From: Apostichopus japonicus | Taxonomy: Eukaryota > Echinodermata > Holothuroidea > Aspidochirotida > Stichopodidae | NCBI RefSeq assembly: GCF_037975245.1 | Contig: NC_092583.1 | Span: 3,218,764 to 3,282,763, forward strand | Length of the DNA stretch: 64,000 nt | Direction of reading: 5' to 3' | In this document: positions 55,801-64,000 of the stretch, one piece after another | How the letters are laid out: the number at the start of each line of letters is the position of its first letter | How positions within the stretch are numbered: position 1 is the first letter of the stretch | Notes under the pieces: model-generated | Seen by the model: only the letters and a program-made list of their open reading frames with translations | Databases searched by the model: none | Told to the model about the DNA's origin: nothing | Translations under genes and position numbers: made by a program

Positions 55801-57940
55801 TTTGGCCAAAATTTGACAAAATCATAAGGGGTTAGCCTTACAAAATTGCCAAATTTGGACCAAAAATGGAATTTCTTAAATTTACGTCAGGGTGCTTATG
55901 GGGATTCTTAAAGCTCAGTTATGGATTTTCCTCAAGTCTCAAAATGGATTTACAGGGATTTTTAAGCTTCGTTTCGCATTATTAATAATATTATATTCCT
56001 TTGAATCAAGTTTTATGGCATTTACTTTCATATGGGAAACAATATGAGGATAATTATACCTGATATGTAAAGAGAAGAGCTTTATACATCGTCTACATAA
56101 TTTTGGGAAGAATTGAAAAAGTCGCGATTTTGGCAAAAATTTGACCAAATCATAAGGGGTTAGCCTTACAAAATTGCCAAATTTGGACCAAAAATGGAAT
56201 GCCCCAAATATCCGTCAGGGTACTCATCTGGATTCGTTTAGCTCTGTGATGGATATTCCTCGAGTCTCCAGTGGATTCCAGGGTACTTTAGGCTTCGTTT
56301 CGCATTATTAATATCATATTCCTTTGAATAGAGTTTTATGGTATTTACTTTCATATGGGAAACAATATGAGAAATATTATACCTGATATGTAAAGAGAAG
56401 AGCTTTATACATCGTCTACATAACTTTGGGAAGAATTGAAAAAGTCGCGATTTTGGACAAAATTTGACAAAATCATAAAATTGCCAAATTTGGACCAAAA
56501 ATGGAATGCCCCAAATATCCGTCAGGGTACCCGTCTGGATTCGTTTAGCCCTGTGATGGATATTCCGCCAGTCTCCAGTGGATTCCAGGGTACTTTAAGC
56601 TTCGTTTCGCATTATTATTATCATATTCCTTTGAATAAAGTTTTATGGTATTTACTTTCATATGGGAAACAATATGAGGAAAATTATACCTGATATGTAA
56701 AGAGAAGAGCTTTACACATCGTCTACATAATTTTGGGAAGAATTGAAAAAGTCCCGAATTTGGCCAAAATTTGACAAAATCATAAGGGCCTTACAAAATT
56801 GCCAAATTTGGACCAAAAATGGAATTTCTTAAATTTACGTCAGGGTGCTCATATGGATTCGTTAAGCTCTGTGATGGATATTCCTCGAGTCTCCAGTGGA
56901 TTCCAGGGTACTTTAAGCTTCGTTTCGCATTATTAATAATATTATATTCCTTTGAATCAAGTTTTATGGCATTTACTTTCATATGGGAAACAATATGAGG
57001 AAACTTATACCTGATATGTAAAGAGAAGAGCTTTACACATCGTCTACATAATTTTGGGAAGAATTGAAAAAGTCGCGATTTTGGCCAAAATTTGACAAAA
57101 TCATAAGGGGTTAGCCTTACAAAATTGCCAAATTTGGACCAAAAATGGAATGCCCCAAATGTCCGTCAGGGTACTCATCTGGATTCGTTTAGCTCTGTGA
57201 TGGATATTCCTCGAGTCTCCAGTGGATTCCAGGGTACTTTAGGCTTCGTTTTGTATTATTAATATCATATTCCTTTGAATAGAGTTTTATGGTATTTACT
57301 TTCATATGGGAAACAATATGAGGAAAATTATACCTGATATGTAAAGAGAAGAGCTTTATACATCGTCCACATAACTTTGGGAAGAATTGCAAAAGTCGCG
57401 ATTTTGGCCAAAATTTGACAAAATCATCAGGGGTTAGCGTTACAAAATTGCCAAATTTTGACCAAATATGGAATGCCCCAAATATCCGTCAGGGTACTCA
57501 TCTGGATTCGTTTAGCTCTGTGATGGATATTCCTCGAGTCTCCAGTGGATTCCAGGGTACTTTAGGCTTCGTTTCGAATTATTAATATCATATTCCTTTG
57601 AATAGAGTTTTGTGGTATTCACTTTCAAATGGGAAACAATATGAGGAAAATTATACCTGATATGTAAAGAGAAGAGCTTTATACATCGTCTACATAATTT
57701 TGTGATGGATATTCCTCCAGTCTCCAGTGGATTCCAGGGTACTTTAGGCTTCGTTTCGCATTATTAATATCATATTCCTTTGAATAGAGTTTTATGGTAT
57801 TTACTTTCATATGGGAAACAATATGAGGAAAATTATACCTGATATGTAAAGAGAAGAGCTTTATACATCGTCTACATAATTTTGGGAAGAATTGAAAAAG
57901 TCGCGATTTTGGCCAAAATTTGACAAAATCATAAGGGGTT
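52900..57940. repeat. Tandem pair of 2.4-2.8 kb higher-order units
   Basis: Points in the first part recur 2756 bp later (53183/55939, 53482/56238, 53680/56436) and points in the second part 2430 bp later (54361/56791, 54759/57189, 55267/57697). The 326-bp change equals one monomer present at about 54040-54360 and missing from the second copy. Shared rare variants include ATTTTGTGATGGATATTCC fusions at 55267 and 57697. Confidence 0.88.
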
Positions 57941-58532
57941 AGCCTTACAAAATTGCCAAATTTGGACCAAAAATGGAATGCCCCAAATATCCGTCAGGGT
58001 ACCCATCTGGATTCGTTTAGCTCTGTGATCGATATTCCGTCAGTCTCAAGTGGATTCCAGGGTACTTTAAGCTTCGTTTCGCATTATGAATATCATATTC
58101 CTTTGAATAGAGTTTTATGGTATTTACTTTCATATGGGAAACAATATGAGGAAAATTATACCTGATATGTAAAGAGAAGAGCTTTATACATCGTGTACAT
58201 AATTTTGGGAAGAATTGAAAAAGTCGCGATTTTGGCCAAAATTTGACAAAATTGCCAAATTTGGACCAAAAATGGAATGCCCCAAATATCCGTCAGGGTA
58301 CCCATCTGGATTCGTTAAGCTCTGTGATGGATATTCCGCCAGTCTCAAGTGGATTCCAGGGTACTTTAAGCTTCGTTTCGCATTATTAATATCATATTCC
58401 TTTGAATCAAGTTTTATGGTATTTACTTTCATATGGGAAACAATATGAGGAAAATTATACCTGATATGTAAAGAGAAGAGCTTTATACATCGTCTACATA
58501 ATTTTGTGATGGATATTCCTCGAGTCTCCAGT

Positions 58533-61500
58533 GGATTCCAGGGTACTTTAAGCTTCGTTTCCCATTATTAATAGTATTATATTCCTTTGAATCAAGTTTT
58601 ATGGCATTTACTTTCATATGGGAAACAATATGAGGAAAATTATACCTGATATGTAAAGAGAAGAGCTTTATACATCGTCTACATAATTTTGGGAAGAATT
58701 GAAAAAGTCGCGATTTTGGCCAAAATTTGACCAAATCATAATTACATGCCTTACGAAATTGCCAAATTTGGACCAAAAATGGAATTTCTTAAATTGACGT
58801 CAGGGTGCTCATATGGATTTGTTAAGCTCTGTGATGGATATTCCTCCAGTCTCCAGTGGATTCCAGGTACTTTAAGCTTCGTTTCGCATTATTAATAATA
58901 TTATATTCCTTTGAATCAAGTTTTATGGTATTTACTTTCATATGGGAAACAATATGAGGAAAATTATACCTGATATGTAAAGAGAAGAGCTTTATACATC
59001 GTCTACATAATTTCGGGAAGAATTGAAAAAGTCGCGATTTTGGCCAAAATTTGACCAAATCATAAGGGGTTAGCCTTACAAAATTGCCAAATTTGGACCA
59101 AAAATGGAATTTCTTAAATTGACGTCAGGGTGCTCATATGGATTTGTTAAGCTCTGTGATGGATATTCCTCCAGTCTCCAGTGGATTCCAGGGTACTTTA
59201 AGCTTCGTTTCGCATTATTAATAATATTATATTCCTTTGAATCAAGTTTTATGGTATTTACTTTCATGTGGGAAACAATATGAGGAAAATTATACCTGAT
59301 ATGTAAAGAGAAGAGCTTTATACATCGTCTACATAATTTCGGGAAGAATTGAAAAAGTCGCGATTTTGGCCAAAATTTGACCAAATCATAAGGGGTTAGC
59401 CTTACAAAATTGCCAAATTTGGACCAAAAATGGAATTTCTTAAATTGACGTCAGGGTGCTCATATGGATTTGTTAAGCTCTGTGATGGATATTCCTCCAG
59501 TCTCCAGTGGATTCCAGGGTACTTTAAGCTTCGTTTCGCATTATTAATAATATTATATTCCTTTGAATCAAGTTTTATGGTATTTACTTTTACTGATATG
59601 TAAAGAGAAGAGCTTTATACATCGTCTACATAATTTTGGGAAGAATTGAAAAAGTCACGATTTTGGCCAAAATTTGACCAAATCATAAGGGGTTAGCTTC
59701 ATTTCGCATTATTAATATCATATTTCCTTGAATAAAGTTTTATGGTATTTACTTTCATATGGGAAACAATATGAGGAAAATTATACCTGATATGTAAAGA
59801 GAAGAGCTTTATATATCGTCTACATAATTTTGGGAAGATTTGAAAAAGTCGCGATTTTGGCCAAAATTTGACAAAATCATAAGGGGTTAGCCTTACAAAA
59901 TTGCCAAATTTGGACCAAAAATGGAATGCCCAAAATATCCGTGAGGGTACTCATCTGGATTCGTTAAGCTCTGTGATGGATATTCCTCGAGTCTCCAGTG
60001 GATTCCAGGGTACTTTAAGCTTCATTTCGCATTATTAATATCATATTCCTTTGAATAGAGTTTTATGGTATTTACTTTCATGTGGGAAACAATATGAGGA
60101 AAATTATACCTGATATGTAAAGAGAAGAGCTTTATACATCGTCTACATAATTTTGGGAAGAATTGAAAAAGTCGCGATTTTGGCCAAAATTTGACAAAAT
60201 CATAAGGGGTTAGCCTTACAAAATTGCCAAATTTGGACCAAAAATGGAATTTCTTAAATTGACGTCAGGGTGCTCATATGGATTTGTTAAGCTCTGTGAT
60301 GGATATTCCTCCAGTCTCCAGTGGATTCCAGGGTACTTTAAGCTTCGTTTCGCATTATTAATAATATTATATTCCTTTGAATCAAGTTTTATGGTATTTA
60401 CTTTCATATGGGAAACAATATGAGGAAAATTATACCTGATATGTAAAGAGAAGAGCTTTATACATCGTCTACATAATTTTGGGAAGAATTGAAAAAGTCC
60501 CGATTTTGGCCAAAATTTGACAAAATCATAAGGGGTTAGCCTTACAAAATTGCCAAATTTGGACCAAATATGGAATTTCTTAAATTTACGTCAGGGTGCT
60601 TATGGGGATTTTTAAAGCTCAGTTATGGATTTTCGTCAAGTCTCAAAGTGGATTTACAGGGATTTTTAAGCTTCATTTCGCATTATTAATATCATATTTC
60701 CGTGAATAAAGTTTTATGGTATTTACTTTCATATGGGAAACAATATGAGGAAAATTATACCTGAAATGTAAAGAGAAGAGCTTTATACATCGTCTACATA
60801 ATTTTGGGAAGAATTGAAAAAGTCGCGATTTTGGCCAAAATTTGACCAAATCATAATTACATGCCTTACGAAATTGCCAAATTTGGACCAAAAATGGAAT
60901 TTCTTAAATTGACGTCAGGGTGCTCATATGGATTTGTTAAGCTCTGTGATGGATATTCCTCCAGTCTCCAGTGGATTCCAGGGTACTTTAAGCTTCGTTT
61001 CGCATTATTAATAATATTATATTCCTTTGAATCAAGTTTTATGGTATTTACTTTCATGTGGGAAACAATATGAGGAAAATTATACCTGATATGTAAAGAG
61101 AAGAGCTTTATACATCGTCTACATAATTTCGGGAAGAATTGAAAAAGTCGCGATTTTGGCCAAAATTTGACCAAATCATAAGGGGTTAGCCTTACAAAAT
61201 TGCCAAATTTGGACCAAAAATGGAATTTCTTAAATTGACGTCAGGGTGCTCATATGGATTTGTTAAGCTCTGTGATGGATATTCCTCCAGTCTCCAGTGG
61301 ATTCCAGGGTACTTTAAGCTTCGTTTCGCATTATTAATAATATTATATTCCTTTGAATCAAGTTTTATGGTATTTACTTTTACTGATATGTAAAGAGAAG
61401 AGCTTTATACATCGTCTACATAATTTTGGGAAGAATTGAAAAAGTCCCGATTTTGGCCAAAATTTGACCAAATCATAAGGGGTTAGCTTCATTTCGCATT

Positions 61501-63600
61501 ATTAATATCATATTTCCTTGAATAAAGTTTTATGGTATTTACTTTCATATGGGAAACAATATGAGGAAAATTATACCTGATATGTAAAGAGAAGAGCTTT
61601 ATATATCGTCTACATAATTTTGGGAAGAATTGAAAAAGTCGCGATTTTGGCCAAAATTTGACAAAATCATAAAGGGTTAGCCTTACAAAATTGCCAAATT
61701 TGGACCAAAAATGGAATGCCCAAAATATCCGTCAGGGTACTCATCTGGATTCGTTAAGCTCTGTGATGGATATTCCTCGAGTCTCCAGTGGATTCCAGGG
61801 TACTTTAGGCTTCATTTCGCATTATTAATATCATATTCCTTTGAATAGAGTTTTATGGTATTTACTTTCATGTGGGAAACAATATGAGGAAAATTATACC
61901 TGAAATGTAAAGAGAAGAGCTTTATACATCGTCTACATAATTTTGGGAAGAATTGAAAAAGTCGCGATTTTGGCCAAAATTTGACAAAATCATAAGGGGT
62001 TAGCCTTACAAAATTGCCAAATTTGGACCAAAAATGGAATGCCCCAAATATCCGTGAGGGTACTCATCTGGATTCGTTAAGCTCTGTGATGGATATTCCT
62101 CGAGTCTCCAGTGGATTCCAGGGTACTTTAGGCTTCGTTTCGCATTATTAATATCATATTCCTTTGAATAGAGTTTTATGGTATTTACTTTCATGTGGGA
62201 AACAATATGAGGAAAATTATACCTGAAATGTAAAGAGAAGAGCTTTATACATCGTCTACATAATTTTGGGAAGAATTGAAAAAGTCGCGATTTTGGCCAA
62301 AATTTGACCAAATCATAAGGGGTTAGCCTTACAAATATGCCAAATTTGGACCAAAAATGGAATGCCCCAAATATCCGTCAGGGTACTCATTTGGATTCGT
62401 TAAGCTCTGTGATGGATATTCCTCGAGTCTCCAGTGGATTCCAGGGTACTTTAGGCTTCATTTCGCATTATTAATATCATATTCCTTTGAATAGAGTTTT
62501 ATGGTATTTACTTTCATGTGGGAAACAATATGAGGAAAATTATACCTGATATGTAAAGAGAAGAGCTTTATATATCGTCTACATAATTTTGGGAAGAATT
62601 GAAAAAGTCGCGATTTTGGCCAAAATTTGACAAAATCATAAGGGGTTAGCCTTACAAAATTGCCAAATTTGGACCAAAAATGGAATTTCTTAAATTTACG
62701 TCAGGGTGCTTATGGGGATTCTTAAAGCTCAGTTATGGATTTTCCTCAAGTCTCAAAATGGATTTACAGGGATTTTTAAGCTTCGTTTCGCATTATTAAT
62801 AATATTATATTCCTTTGAATCAAGTTTTATGGCATTTACTTTCATATGGGAAACAATATGAGGATAATTATACCTGATATGTAAAGAGAAGAGCTTTATA
62901 CATCGTCTACATAATTTTGGGAAGAATTGAAAAAGTCGCGATTTTGGCAAAAATTTGACCAAATCATAAGGGGTTAGCCTTACAAAATTGCCAAATTTGG
63001 ACCAAAAATGGAATGCCCCAAATATCCGTCAGGGTACTCATCTGGATTCGTTTAGCTCTGTGATGGATATTCCTCGAGTCTCCAGTGGATTCCAGGGTAC
63101 TTTAGGCTTCGTTTCGCATTATTAATATCATATTCCTTTGAATAGAGTTTTATGGTATTTACTTTCATATGGGAAACAATATGAGGAATATTATACCTGA
63201 TATGTAAAGAGAAGAGCTTTATACATCGTCTACATAACTTTGGGAAGAATTGAAAAAGTCGCGATTTTGGACAAAATTTGACAAAATCATAAAATTGCCA
63301 AATTTGGACCAAAAATGGAATGCCCCAAATATCCGTCAGGGTACCCGTCTGGATTCGTTTAGCCCTGTGATGGATATTCCGCCAGTCTCCAGTGGATTCC
63401 AGGGTACTTTAAGCTTCGTTTCGCATTATTAATATCATATTCCTTTGAATAAAGTTTTATGGTATTTACTTTCATATGGGAAACAATATGAGGAAAATTA
63501 TACCTGATATGTAAAGAGAAGAGCTTTACACATCGTCTACATAATTTTGGGAAGAATTGAAAAAGTCCCGATTTTGGCCAAAATTTGACAAAATCATAAG
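58533..63600. repeat. Long near-identical repeat of 48.5-54.0 kb
   Basis: From about 59,076 the sequence follows that from 48,533 with a constant offset of 10,543. After the duplicated 973-bp trimer of the first copy, the offset becomes 9,570 (51296/60866, 52436/62006, 53183/62753, 53482/63052). Only scattered single-base changes were seen, such as GTCCCGATT against GTCACGATT near 49111/59654. The match ends near 63610. The start at 58533 is approximate. Confidence 0.85.
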
Positions 63601-64000
63601 GGGTTAGCCTTACAAAATTGCCAAATTTGGACCAAAAATGGAATGCCCCAAATATCCGTCAGGGTACTCATCTGGATTCGTTTAGCTCTGTGATGGATAT
63701 TCCTCGAGTCTCCAGTGGATTCCAGGGTACTTTAGGCTTCGTTTCGCATTATTAATATCATATTCCTTTGAATAGAGTTTTATGGTATTTACTTTCATAT
63801 GGGAAACAATATGAGGAATATTATACCTGATATGTAAAGAGAAGAGCTTTATACATCGTCTACATAACTTTGGGAAGAATTGAAAAAGTCGCGATTTTGG
63901 ACAAAATTTGACAAAATCATAAAATTGCCAAATTTGGACCAAAAATGGAATGCCCCAAATATCCGTCAGGGTACCCGTCTGGATTCGTTTAGCCCTGTGA
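62990..64000. repeat. 630-bp dimer repeat at the window end
   Basis: Corresponding points 63052 and 63682 are 630 bp apart: one 324-bp monomer plus one of about 306 bp in which AAATCATAAAATTGCC joins directly, skipping the GGGGTTAGCCTTAC block. The second copy runs to the window edge. Confidence 0.82.

Larger units (their letters stand above)
45700..64000. repeat. Satellite array, ~324-bp monomer with higher-order structure
   Basis: Some 55 monomers of about 323-326 bp in one orientation, running to the window edge. Conserved blocks in order are GCCTTACAAAATTGCC, CCAAATTTGGACCAAAAATG, GTCAGGGT, GTGATGGATATTCCT, GTGGATTCCAGGGTAC, CGCATTATTAAT, TTTTATGGTATTTACTTTC, GGGAAACAATATGAGG, TATACCTGATATGTAAAGAG, CATCGTCTACATAATTTTGG and TTTTGGCCAAAATTTGAC. 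Three types differ after ATGGAA: A continues TGCCCCAAATATCCGTC, B TTTCTTAAATTGACGTC, C TTTCTTAAATTTACGTC with GGGGATTNTTAAAGCTCAG. Each monomer also holds a minus-strand open frame of about 100 codons that opens on TTG and ends at a fixed stop. It is a by-product of the repeat, with no recognised protein family. Confidence 0.97.

Noticed and set aside
46550-63942. Dozens of near-identical ~100-codon minus-strand frames in the satellite (containing KVNTIKLDSKEY)
   Set aside because: They repeat with the monomer, open on TTG (the in-frame ATG is internal), end at a fixed stop, vary by indels between copies and match no family I know. They reflect a ~324-bp unit divisible by three.

Overview
The window looks like nuclear DNA of an animal. 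It is AT-rich, has one gene split by introns of about 1 to 9 kb with standard GT/AG splice sites, and carries dense microsatellites, minisatellites, MITEs, tRNA-derived SINEs and a large satellite array. The coding exons match the metazoan CTD small phosphatase family (SCP; vertebrate CTDSP1/CTDSP2/CTDSPL). The style of the repeats (a SINE with a GTGTCCTTGGGCAAGG core, TTAA-flanked fold-back MITEs, a LINE tail ending in a TTATTATT run) suggests a marine deuterostome invertebrate, possibly an echinoderm such as a sea cucumber. That is an inference from general resemblance; no search was run.

Layout. Bases 1-11338 hold no exon I can recognise. They are probably the first intron or 5' flank of the phosphatase gene and contain a SINE, an ~80-bp tandem array, a hierarchical minisatellite, G-rich runs and a 134-bp tandem duplication. 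Bases 11339-38406 (+ strand) hold eight coding exons of the phosphatase gene, from the N-terminal CC-containing exon to the stop codon. One of them is a 39-nt frame-neutral exon that could be a cassette. Exon 1 with the start codon is not seen. The introns contain a LINE 3' remnant, three MITEs, a second SINE, an inverted pair of tRNA-related repeats and several minisatellites. One minisatellite carries eight copies of the E-box palindrome GTCACGTGAC. Bases 38407 to about 45690 are 3' UTR and flank, with a 30-bp tandem repeat and a degenerate ~41-bp repeat field. From about 45700 to the end of the window there is a satellite array with a ~324-bp monomer, at least three monomer types, higher-order repeats of about 1.79 kb and 2.4-2.8 kb, and a near-identical block of about 5 kb repeated 9.6-10.5 kb further on.

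The only protein-coding function supported is the nuclear HAD-family phosphatase. The many open frames in the repeats follow from the repeat unit lengths (18 bp, ~324 bp) and are not genes. The least explained part is the satellite array: most monomers carry a perfect CArg-type palindrome, CCAAATTTGG, and a subset (sixteen by my count) also carry the CRE palindrome TGACGTCA.
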